Part shown: piece by piece, positions 1-6,565 of the stretch | Layout of the letters: every line of letters starts with the position of its first letter | Position numbering within the stretch: the stretch's first letter is position 1 | Assembly: GCA_947448975.1 (NCBI GenBank) | Contig: CANFPR010000015.1 | Span: 1 to 11,402 of the forward strand | Direction of reading: 5' to 3' | Source of the DNA: Micrococcales bacterium | Lineage (GTDB): Bacteria; Actinomycetota; Actinomycetes; Actinomycetales; Microbacteriaceae | DNA length: 11,402 bases | Notes under the pieces: generated by a model | Databases searched by the model: none | What the model was told of the DNA's origin: nothing | The model's input: only the letters and a program-made list of their open reading frames with translations | Program-made: the position numbers and the translations under genes

Positions 1-42
1 AACTTGATGTTTTGAGCGCTTATTGACGATTGAGGTGAAGTT

Positions 43-711
43 ATGGCTCGACACGCAGCCTACAAACCTTCAGCCGTCAAACGCACCCTGCAGCCAGTTG
101 CCGATGTCACCTCTAAGGCGCTTAGCTGGCATCCAATTAGTCGCCTGTTGGCAACCCGCACCCGCAAGGCGTGGAGCGGATTTCTTTGCACCGCCGGATT
201 CGTTGCTGTGACCATCGTTGATCCTTATTCGGGAGCCATGGCAAACACCATGCAGCAGGCTTATCTCTTGCAAATGGCAGAGGGATCAGATGCGCAGGTC
301 TACGGTTGGCAGAGCACCCAAACCATCTCATTCGTTCGCGGCGGATTCAAGGTTGTGACGGGTAAAAACGCCGCTTCGCTGTTTGTTGAGCTCGCCGATG
401 TGCCAGACGCCGGAACCGTCAAGGCCTACGCCTACACGCAGGTGACGCAACGAGGCTGGCAGCGCGACCAATATTCGTGCTTGGTAAAGCTCTGGAATCG
501 TGAGTCGAACTGGCGTTACAACGCCTCCAACCGCTCTTCGGGCGCTTACGGCATTCCTCAAGCACTCCCGGGTATCAAGATGGCCAGTGAAGGCGCCGAC
601 TGGATGACCAACCCCGAGACTCAGATCAAGTGGGGCCTTGGTTACATCGGTGGTCGCTACGGTTCGCCGTGTGGCGCGCTAGCTCACTCCGACAAACTGG
701 GATGGTACTGA
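43..711 (+). CDS. Membrane-anchored lytic transglycosylase-like protein
   Basis: A 222-residue protein likely to act on peptidoglycan outside the membrane. A basic N-terminus (residues 1-42) is followed by one hydrophobic stretch (about 46-60), read as a membrane anchor or uncleaved signal. A variable stretch (about 65-135) leads to a compact C-terminal SLT-type domain (about 138-222). That domain holds LWNRESNW with the probable catalytic acid E154, then SSGAYGIPQALPG, a TNPETQIKWGLGYI segment and a closing GWY. This matches the short transglycosylase domain common in actinobacteria. C146 and C210 flank the domain and could form a disulfide. The ATG start has a GAGG Shine-Dalgarno at 32-35 with a 7-base spacer. 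The stop overlaps the next start by one base (TGATG), which suggests coupled translation. Domain assignment is firm; substrate and cellular role are inferred from the family. Confidence 0.85.
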   Translation: MARHAAYKPSAVKRTLQPVADVTSKALSWHPISRLLATRTRKAWSGFLCTAGFVAVTIVDPYSGAMANTMQQAYLLQMAEGSDAQVYGWQSTQTISFVRGGFKVVTGKNAASLFVELADVPDAGTVKAYAYTQVTQRGWQRDQYSCLVKLWNRESNWRYNASNRSSGAYGIPQALPGIKMASEGADWMTNPETQIKWGLGYIGGRYGSPCGALAHSDKLGWY

Positions 712-1007
712 TGCCCAGGTCTAATCGCCCGCGCAGGTCAACCAGCAAACGCGAGGAAACGCCCGAAGTTTCTCGCTCAGTGCTTTACGGCGCTAGGCGC
801 ACCGAGGTTAAACGCGGCATCGAATACACAGTTCAGTCGCATTCTGGTGCGGCAGCCGAAGACGATAAAACCTGGACCTGCCCGCACTGCTTCCTCTTGA
901 TTAAACGAGGCACACCGCACATGGTTGCCTGGGATGAACGCGGTTCTGGAGTCAGACGTCACTTTCACACCAACTGCTGGAGCAAGTTTCAGGGGCGCTT
1001 GGAGTGA
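711..1007 (+). CDS. Small putative zinc-binding protein
   Basis: A 98-residue basic protein that I cannot name functionally. The first 50 residues are Arg/Lys/Ser-rich and probably flexible. The C-terminal half carries C57-P-H-C60, then H70, H84, H86 and C89 in a CPHC...HFHTNC arrangement. Such a CXXC followed by HXXC pattern is typical of a treble-clef or zinc-ribbon site, so zinc binding and possibly nucleic-acid contact are inferred. Homologues in related actinobacteria tend to carry uninformative 'ATP/GTP-binding' labels, and I see no P-loop here to support that. The ATG at 711 was preferred over an in-frame ATG at 630 because 630 lies deep inside the upstream gene. The 711 ATG also has GGGA at 699-702 with an 8-base spacer. 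The gene overlaps its upstream neighbour by 1 base and its downstream neighbour by 4. Confidence 0.8.
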   Translation: MPRSNRPRRSTSKREETPEVSRSVLYGARRTEVKRGIEYTVQSHSGAAAEDDKTWTCPHCFLLIKRGTPHMVAWDERGSGVRRHFHTNCWSKFQGRLE

Positions 1008-1729
1008 CCCAGGTTGAGATTCGGCAGTCGGTTGAGTTGCCCAGCATCCGTGAAGATGTTTCGTTCGAAACTGCTGATGGTTTGACTTTGGTTGGCGAAT
1101 TGGCGCTTCCGGTTGGTCGCGCACCTCGCGCGACTCTTCTAACTCTGCATCCGTTGCCAACTCACGGCGGGTTTATGGACAGCCACATTTTGCGCAAGGC
1201 AGCCAACCGGCTACCTGAACTTACCGATTTGGCAGTGCTTCGATTCAATACCCGCGGCACCGAGTCGCCTCGTGGCAAAAGCGAAGGCGAATTCGACGGT
1301 GGCAAAGACGAGAAGTTTGATGTTTTAGCTGCGCTCGAGTTTGTAAAGAGCCGGGGCCTGCCAAACGTTTGGCTGCTGGGATGGTCTTTTGGTACCGAGC
1401 TTGCACTCAAATACGGGTTTAACCTCGATGTTTTGGGTGCCCTTCTGCTTTCGCCACCGCTGCACCGCACCAGCGACGACGAGTTGCGAAACTGGATTGG
1501 CAGAGGCAAGCGCGTTGTGGCGATTGTTCCTGAGTTTGATGATTACCTGCAGCCCGACGAGGCGAAGAGGCGGTTTGCGGTTTTGCCGGAGGCCGAAGTA
1601 GTCGCGGTGGCTGGTGCGAAGCACCTCTGGGTGGGAGAAACCGCAACCACTGCAGTGCTAAACGAGATAGTTTCGGTTGTGGCACCAGAGCTGGTACCGC
1701 TACCTACGGTTTACGAGGCTAAAGACTAA
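1004..1729 (+). CDS. Alpha/beta hydrolase (COG2945-like)
   Basis: A 241-residue cytoplasmic alpha/beta hydrolase with no signal peptide. The early HPLPTHGGFMDS segment (about 49-60) and LRFNTRGTESPRG (79-91) resemble the oxyanion-side and strand motifs of the COG2945 group. The nucleophile elbow is G-W-S128-F-G. D179 or D180 (PEFDD) is the probable acid and H207 (GAKHLW) the catalytic histidine, so the triad looks complete. The natural substrate is unknown; esterase or thioesterase chemistry is the usual guess. The GTG start lies in a GTGA overlap with the upstream stop, and AGGGG at 991-995 sits 8 bases before it. It is the last gene of the three-gene operon and ends by overlapping, tail to tail, the stop codon of the opposing transporter gene. 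Confidence 0.85.
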   Translation: MTQVEIRQSVELPSIREDVSFETADGLTLVGELALPVGRAPRATLLTLHPLPTHGGFMDSHILRKAANRLPELTDLAVLRFNTRGTESPRGKSEGEFDGGKDEKFDVLAALEFVKSRGLPNVWLLGWSFGTELALKYGFNLDVLGALLLSPPLHRTSDDELRNWIGRGKRVVAIVPEFDDYLQPDEAKRRFAVLPEAEVVAVAGAKHLWVGETATTAVLNEIVSVVAPELVPLPTVYEAKD

Positions 1730-2784
1730 AGCGCGTTTTGGCGCGGAACCCAAACCTGGCGAATGATCAGAATGATCGAAGCGGCCACCGGGATGGCAAC
1801 CAATGCGCCGATTACGCCCATGAGCGCTCCACCGGCGAGAGCGGCAACAACCACAACGGCACCGGGAACAGCGACCGCTTTGGTCATGATTCGCGGCGAG
1901 ATAACGTATGCCTCAATCTGCATGTAGATGAGGTAGTAAATACCTGCGATAACGGCCGCCGTAGGGCTCGTGGTCAGTGCAACCACTGTGACTATGGCCG
2001 CGCCCGAAATGCTTCCTACGAGCGGAATAAGGGCCAGGCTGAAGGTGATGCTCGCCAGCACCAACGAGAACTTGATGCCAACGATAGACATCATGATGAA
2101 ACCGAGGGTTGAGTTGATCAGCGCGATGCTCACCTGGCCCATTACGTAGCGACCAACCGAGTCGGCAATCTGCTCACCTAGTGCACCAAACTTTTCACGC
2201 TTCGAAGCCGGTGCTAGGTCGTAGATCCAAGACTTGAAGCGGGAGATGGAAGCGAGGAAGTAGATCGTTAGCGTGATGACGATTAGCGCGCCGAAGAAGC
2301 CATTGAACACAGTGATGCCAACCTGAACCACACCGCCGAGCAGAGTTGGCCAGTTGCTGCTGTTTTCAAGAAAAGTTGCCGCGCCATCGAGGGCATTAGA
2401 AATCGCACCACCGAATTGCGCATCGAGAGTGGTTACCAACTCCACAGATTTGATCGAACCAAGAAGATCCGGTGCATGCGTAATGAGTTTCGCAGCCTGT
2501 TCTGTCACAGCCGGAAGCAGAGACCAGATGATGAACGAGAGAAACACGGCCAAGATGGCAATCACGGTCAAGATGGCGACTGCGCGCTTGAACCTGAGTT
2601 TGCGTTCGAGCAGGTGCACCAGTGGGTCGAGACCGAGAGCGATAAAGATGGCCAAGGCCACGTAGGTGACTACGTTTGCCAGGGTTACAAATGCGTTGCC
2701 AAGTGCGATCGCCGCCAGCACGCCAAGACCGCCGAGCAGCCCGATTTGAAAACTGTTTGAAATTCTGATCTGACGCGGTTCCAT
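1726..2784 (-). CDS. AI-2E / PerM family membrane protein
   Basis: A 352-residue polytopic membrane protein of the AI-2E transporter (PerM/YdiK/YhhT) family. Two hydrophobic hairpins near the N-terminus (about 13-50 and 67-90) are followed by a soluble stretch (about 95-145). A further hydrophobic block follows (about 150-180), then an amphipathic segment (about 185-215) and a C-terminal bundle (about 217-342). Family signatures present include LIPLVGSISG (252-261) and EAYVISPRI (291-299). Members have been linked to autoinducer-2 export, Na+/H+ exchange or general efflux, so the substrate cannot be assigned from sequence. The ATG start has AGGGG on the minus strand at 2799-2795, overlapping the stop codon of the upstream coiled-coil gene 13 bases away. 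Co-transcription with that gene is therefore likely. Confidence 0.88.
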   Translation of the reverse strand: MEPRQIRISNSFQIGLLGGLGVLAAIALGNAFVTLANVVTYVALAIFIALGLDPLVHLLERKLRFKRAVAILTVIAILAVFLSFIIWSLLPAVTEQAAKLITHAPDLLGSIKSVELVTTLDAQFGGAISNALDGAATFLENSSNWPTLLGGVVQVGITVFNGFFGALIVITLTIYFLASISRFKSWIYDLAPASKREKFGALGEQIADSVGRYVMGQVSIALINSTLGFIMMSIVGIKFSLVLASITFSLALIPLVGSISGAAIVTVVALTTSPTAAVIAGIYYLIYMQIEAYVISPRIMTKAVAVPGAVVVVAALAGGALMGVIGALVAIPVAASIILIIRQVWVPRQNAL

Positions 2785-2797
2785 TGGCTAGTTACCC

Positions 2798-3892
2798 CTA
2801 TTCGCTTGCCATGTTCGACTGAGCCGTTTCGATAACCGCTCTCAAGTTCTCTAGGTAGTTGGCCAGGGCGTCGCGCTCGACAGCCAGCTTCGCCACACGG
2901 CGCTTCATGTTTTGCAGGTCGCGGGCAGCTTGAACCTTTGCTTCAGCAAGGATGCTTCGCGCCTCGGCTTCGGCGGCAACAAGAATGGCTTCGCCCTTTG
3001 CCCGTGCCTCGTCTTTGGTGCGCTTGTTTACCGACCTGGCAGCGCCCTCGAGCGTCTCGGCCTCGAGTCGCGCTGCATTGGCTCGCGTTCTGGCTTGCAC
3101 CAGCATGGCGTTTGCCTCGTCTAGATACTTTTGGGTGAGCGAGACTGCCTCTTGGTGCTTTGCCAGATAATCTGCTTCGGCTTCGGCTCTGCGTGCGGTG
3201 ATTTCAAGTTCTAGGTCGATTCGAGCCTGTTCGCTCAAAAGTCTCCATGCGGCGTCGGCATCAAGTTCTCGGTCTACCTCACGGCTGGCAATAAGTTTCT
3301 TTTCGGCTTGTTCGCGGTCGAACTTTGCACGGGCTGCATCGATCTCGCGTTTAGCAGTGGCACGCATTCGAGCCACTTCGGTGGCAATAGCGCCTCGGGT
3401 AGCGCCGGCTTCTTGAATGGCCGTATCGGTTCGTGCAGCCGCGGTGTCGCGGGCGGTGTTGATGAGTTCGTCGTAGTCGGCCTTTGCAGTGGCGTTGATG
3501 CGCTCGGCTCTGCGTTGCGCTTCGCCCACTAGCGAGTCGTAGTAACCCTTGGCTTCATTTCGAACCTCCGCGGTTTCGGCTTCGAGCTCTTTTAGCGCGC
3601 GAACACGCTCGGCTTCAGCATCGGCGATGATTCGATTGGCTTGGTCTTCTGCGGTGCTTAGAATCAGCGCAGCTCTGGCTCCCACGCTTGCATAAGAGGG
3701 GGCAGCCGTTTCAGCGAGTTGGGCTTCGAAACGCGAGGCGTTTTCGTTAGCCGCGCGCAGCTCGCTAACAAGTTGAGAGTTTTGGGTCGAAATTTGGAGC
3801 AGTTGGCGACGAAGATCGCGCAGCGCATCGTCGACCGCGTCGCGGTCGTAACCGCGCATAACGATCGAAAATTCAGCTTCTTCTGCTGCCAA
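2798..3892 (-). CDS. DivIVA-domain coiled-coil protein
   Basis: A 364-residue protein, almost entirely helical and rich in Ala, Glu, Arg and Lys. The N-terminus has the DivIVA-type pattern EFSIVMRGYDRDAVDDAL (about 7-24), the segment that in DivIVA/Wag31 proteins contacts membrane. A first coiled coil follows (about 22-62), then a short break (TAAPSYAS), then a long charged heptad-rich rod (about 72-350) with recurrent EA-x-x-x-A units. This looks like a polar-growth or cytoskeletal scaffold in the broad DivIVA/Scy/FilP style, not canonical Wag31. An upstream in-frame TTG at 3937 lacks a ribosome site. The TTG at 3892 has AGGAG at 3905-3901 with an 8-base spacer and brings the start directly to the DivIVA motif, so I chose it. 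The gene is transcribed divergently from the membrane-protein operon and followed closely by the AI-2E family gene. Confidence 0.82.
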   Translation of the reverse strand: MAAEEAEFSIVMRGYDRDAVDDALRDLRRQLLQISTQNSQLVSELRAANENASRFEAQLAETAAPSYASVGARAALILSTAEDQANRIIADAEAERVRALKELEAETAEVRNEAKGYYDSLVGEAQRRAERINATAKADYDELINTARDTAAARTDTAIQEAGATRGAIATEVARMRATAKREIDAARAKFDREQAEKKLIASREVDRELDADAAWRLLSEQARIDLELEITARRAEAEADYLAKHQEAVSLTQKYLDEANAMLVQARTRANAARLEAETLEGAARSVNKRTKDEARAKGEAILVAAEAEARSILAEAKVQAARDLQNMKRRVAKLAVERDALANYLENLRAVIETAQSNMASE

Positions 3893-3900
3893 GACGGTAA

Positions 3901-3905
3901 CTCCT
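3901..3905 (-). promoter_or_regulatory. Ribosome binding site deciding a TTG start
   Basis: On the minus strand this reads AGGAG, 8 bases before the TTG at 3892-3890. It supports a TTG start 15 codons downstream of the longest open frame, whose TTG at 3937 has AGGG only about one base upstream, too close to work. Confidence 0.75.
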
Positions 3906-3915
3906 GTGCCTTCGG

Positions 3916-3949
3916 TAGACTTGGGTGATAGACCCAAGCCCTAAGTCTA
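3916..3949. repeat. Overlapping inverted repeats in divergent promoter region
   Basis: The 73-base gap between the two divergent starts (3893-3965) contains a large dyad. TAGACTTGGG (3916-3925) pairs with CCTAAGTCTA (3940-3949) at 9 of 10 positions around a 14-base loop. A second, perfect 7-base inverted repeat, CTTGGGT (3920-3926) and ACCCAAG (3932-3938), shares bases with it, so the two stems cannot form together. TAGACT, which fits the actinobacterial -10 form TANNNT, lies at 3916-3921 on plus and at 3949-3944 on minus, each pointing toward its own gene. No convincing -35 hexamer is visible on either strand. The site may be an operator or a pair of overlapping promoters; function is inferred. 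Confidence 0.5.
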
Positions 3950-3965
3950 GCCCGATTGGATAGCC

Positions 3966-5669
3966 GTGAAACTGATAGCAGCGATAGGACTTTTCGTTCT
4001 TTCGTTGGCATTCGCGGTCATCGGAGTTGCCGAGCGCACAGTTCTTGCGCCGCCTCCGAGCAAGGTTCTAGCGCTCGACTTTGAAGCCGGAAACCCTTAC
4101 CTAGTCATTCCCAATGCAACCCTGGCTTCTTATTCGGGAGTTCCTTCGGTTCAGGTTTCGGGCAGCAAAAAGGCGTTCATCGCCGTGGGTCGAGAGGCCG
4201 ACATCCGTGCCTGGATTGGTGAAGCCTCAAGCTCAGAAATCGATGTGAGCAAGGGATCAAAAAAGAGCCAACTCGAACTGAAATCAAACTTCGGCAACGA
4301 GTCTTATGCAAACCCGCGCCGCAGCGATCTTTGGCGCAGCGAAATCACCTCGGTTAAGTCGGCCGCCATCGATGTCAATCCGGCTGACGGGGGAGCAGCC
4401 CTGATTGCGTCTGACGGCTTTGGGCTCTCCCCAAATCACGTCGAAATCACCTGGCCGATTGTGCACGACCTCACGCAATCCAATGTTCTTCTAATCGCGT
4501 CGGTGGTTTTGTTGATCGCCGCGTTCCTAATGAACCTCTGGTACCTGCGGGGCAACACCCGACGCAAGGGGCCTCGACGCAAGCTTCCAAAGGCACCTCA
4601 GGGCCCTAGGGTTCGTCGCCACCGATCACAGTTGGTCTTGCCAACCAAGGGCAGGCGAGTGGCTAAAAAAGTCTCAACTGCCATCTCGGGCCTAATCGTT
4701 GTTTCTGTTTTGGCGGGTTGCTCGCCAGCCACACCGCAAGCCACACCAACGCCGACCGCAACCGGAGACGTGATTGTTGCCGACCCTCCCGTTGTTATTG
4801 AGAGTCAGCTGGCCAGAATTCTCAAGAATGTTGCGCAAGCCGCAGCCGCCGCCGACAGCGCTAAAGACAAGTCGCTTCTAGAGTCAAGATTTGCTGGCCC
4901 GGCTTTTGACATGCGTGCAGTGCACTACTACCTCATGTCGAAGTCGAGCAAAATCGAACAGCTTCCGGCCATTTCGTCAAAGCCGATCACCTGGTCGCTA
5001 CCGGCGGCGACAGCCGCTTGGCCGCGCACCATAATGGCGGTTACCGACACACCCGGCACCGATTTGCCGCAGATGCTGGTGCTTCAACAGCAGAGCCCGC
5101 GATCTGATTACAAGGCCTATTTCTTCATGAATTTGGTTCCGGGAGCCAAGATCCCTTCGGTTCCGGTAACCGAGGTTGGCGCTATCCCGGTGGCTAGCGA
5201 TTCGGTATATCTGAAGGTCTCGCCCAAAGATATTCCGGTTACCTACGGTGACGTTATCGACAAAGGTTCGTCGAGCCTCTCGGCTGGCAGTTACGACGTA
5301 ACGGGTGACCGTTACTACCAAGATGTTTCTGCCTTGCAGAAAACTCAGGTTCAGAAACTAACCAACGCGACAATCAAGTTCAAACACACGTTGGGTAGCT
5401 CTAGCATCTTTGCGCTGGCCACCACCGACGGCGGTGCGCTCGTGGCTGTGTACATGAAAGACACCTACACAATCAAGCCGAAGAAGGCCGGATCGGGCGT
5501 TACCGTTTCGGGCAACGAAAAATTGATGCTCGGCGCTAACGGCTCGGTTAGGGGAGTGAGCAGCACCTACGGCAACATGATGCTGTTCTATGTTCCTTCA
5601 ATCGCCGACACCAAACGGTCGATTCTGCTCGGAGTAACCCAGGGTCTCTTGAGAGTGCGTGGTTTGTAA
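3966..5669 (+). CDS. Two-module membrane protein with internal lipobox
   Basis: A 567-residue envelope protein of unknown function. The N-terminal hydrophobic segment (about 3-22) is a signal anchor. It is followed by an extracytoplasmic domain (about 30-168), a second membrane span (about 172-194) and a very basic cytoplasmic linker (about 195-236). A third hydrophobic stretch (about 237-250) ends in a lipobox-like L-A-G-C252. Next come a Thr/Pro/Ala linker (about 253-267) and a large C-terminal domain (about 275-567) without recognisable catalytic motifs. The module from about 228 looks exactly like a lipoprotein precursor joined to a two-span membrane protein. I recall similar layouts in other Microbacteriaceae proteins, so it is probably a real fusion and not a sequencing artefact. 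The GTG start has only a weak GGA (3958-3960) before it. The stop overlaps the next gene's ATG by one base. Confidence 0.8.
   Translation: MKLIAAIGLFVLSLAFAVIGVAERTVLAPPPSKVLALDFEAGNPYLVIPNATLASYSGVPSVQVSGSKKAFIAVGREADIRAWIGEASSSEIDVSKGSKKSQLELKSNFGNESYANPRRSDLWRSEITSVKSAAIDVNPADGGAALIASDGFGLSPNHVEITWPIVHDLTQSNVLLIASVVLLIAAFLMNLWYLRGNTRRKGPRRKLPKAPQGPRVRRHRSQLVLPTKGRRVAKKVSTAISGLIVVSVLAGCSPATPQATPTPTATGDVIVADPPVVIESQLARILKNVAQAAAAADSAKDKSLLESRFAGPAFDMRAVHYYLMSKSSKIEQLPAISSKPITWSLPAATAAWPRTIMAVTDTPGTDLPQMLVLQQQSPRSDYKAYFFMNLVPGAKIPSVPVTEVGAIPVASDSVYLKVSPKDIPVTYGDVIDKGSSSLSAGSYDVTGDRYYQDVSALQKTQVQKLTNATIKFKHTLGSSSIFALATTDGGALVAVYMKDTYTIKPKKAGSGVTVSGNEKLMLGANGSVRGVSSTYGNMMLFYVPSIADTKRSILLGVTQGLLRVRGL
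4647..4661 (+). promoter_or_regulatory. Possible internal translation start for lipoprotein module
   Basis: An in-frame GTG at 4659-4661 (codon 232) is preceded by AAGG at 4647-4650 with an 8-base spacer. Initiation here would give a 336-residue product beginning with a short Lys-containing n-region, a hydrophobic core and the LAGC lipobox, which is the normal layout of a lipoprotein signal peptide. Whether it is used cannot be decided from sequence alone. Confidence 0.35.
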
Positions 5670-6565
5670 TGTCATTCACAGGCGGATACGACCTTTCAAA
5701 GCTCAAGCGCACCGAACCTGCGCCGTCAGCAACACCAGCGGGCAACCAGGTCGCTAAGTCGGTTGCGGTTGAGTCGCTGATCATCGAAGCCAACGAAGCC
5801 ACGCTTCGCGACATCCTTGCCATCTCGGCCGAGGTGCCGGTAATCATCGAGTTTCACGCCGACTCGGTTCGCGTTTTAGACATCAGCGAAAAACTGCGCA
5901 GGGTTTGCGAATCGTTCGCGGGTGCATTCGTGCTAGTGAGGGTTGATGCTCAAATCGAACAGCGCTTGGGCCAGGCCTTTGCAATCAAGGGCGCACCAAC
6001 TTTGGTTGCCATTATGAAAGGTCAGCCGGTTCCGCTGTTTGAAGGCGAACAAGACGAAGACGCCATTCGCAAGGTGGTTGAGCGCGTCATCGAGGTTGCC
6101 AAAGAAAATGGAGTCAACGGGGTAGCCGTTGTCGGAGACGGTACTGCGGCACAGGTTGAGCAGTTACCTCCGCTTCACCAAAAGGCGTTCGACGCAATCA
6201 ATGCCGGCGACTTTGATCTGGCGATTGCCACTTACGAGCAGGCCATCAAAGAAAACCCGCGAGACGACCTTGCCGTGTCGGGTCTAGCGCAGGTGCGCCT
6301 GCTAAAGCGAACTATCGAGCCTTCTGCCGTCAACGACCAGGCAGAACCACCCAAGGATGTTGACGAGCTGCTGCTCTGGGCCGACTACCGCCTATCGACC
6401 GGAGATGTGGCAGGTGCTTTTGGTGCGCTGCTCGATGCCTTTGAGATCAACCGAGACGCGCGCGACCAAATTCGCAAACACCTAGTTGAACTCTTTGCCG
6501 TGGTCGAGCCCACGAATGCAGACCTGCTCGACGCTCGCAAGCGTCTGGCCACCCTGCTCTACTAA
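5669..6565 (+). CDS. Thioredoxin-fold/TPR protein lacking CXXC (CnoX-like)
   Basis: A 298-residue protein with the CnoX/YbbN layout: an N-terminal thioredoxin fold (about 35-145) followed by TPR-like helices (about 165-295). The fold is recognisable from VPVIIEFHAD (56-65), FVLVRVDAQ (87-95) and GAPTLVAIMKGQPV (108-121), which includes the cis-proline P110. The active-site position after the EFHAD strand reads SVRVLD, with no cysteine. The only cysteine in the whole protein is C80. It therefore cannot do dithiol exchange and more likely acts as a holdase or scaffold, which is inference from the family. There is no signal peptide, so it is cytoplasmic. The ATG overlaps the upstream stop (TAATG) with only a distant GAGAG (5651-5655), so translation probably depends on coupling to the membrane-protein gene. 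Its stop directly abuts the stop of convergent glgB. Confidence 0.85.
   Translation: MSFTGGYDLSKLKRTEPAPSATPAGNQVAKSVAVESLIIEANEATLRDILAISAEVPVIIEFHADSVRVLDISEKLRRVCESFAGAFVLVRVDAQIEQRLGQAFAIKGAPTLVAIMKGQPVPLFEGEQDEDAIRKVVERVIEVAKENGVNGVAVVGDGTAAQVEQLPPLHQKAFDAINAGDFDLAIATYEQAIKENPRDDLAVSGLAQVRLLKRTIEPSAVNDQAEPPKDVDELLLWADYRLSTGDVAGAFGALLDAFEINRDARDQIRKHLVELFAVVEPTNADLLDARKRLATLLY

Noticed and set aside
630..710. Longer N-terminus for the small zinc-binding protein
   Set aside because: It would overlap the transglycosylase gene by about 80 bases, while the ATG at 711 has a well-placed GGGA and a coupled stop/start.
1684..1695. ACCAG-AG-CTGGT palindrome near the hydrolase end
   Set aside because: The loop is only 2 bases, there is no T-run after it, and it is inside coding sequence, so it is not a convincing terminator.
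3893..3937. Upstream TTG start for the DivIVA-like gene
   Set aside because: It lacks a properly spaced ribosome site and adds 15 residues ahead of the DivIVA motif; the AGGAG before 3892 fits better.
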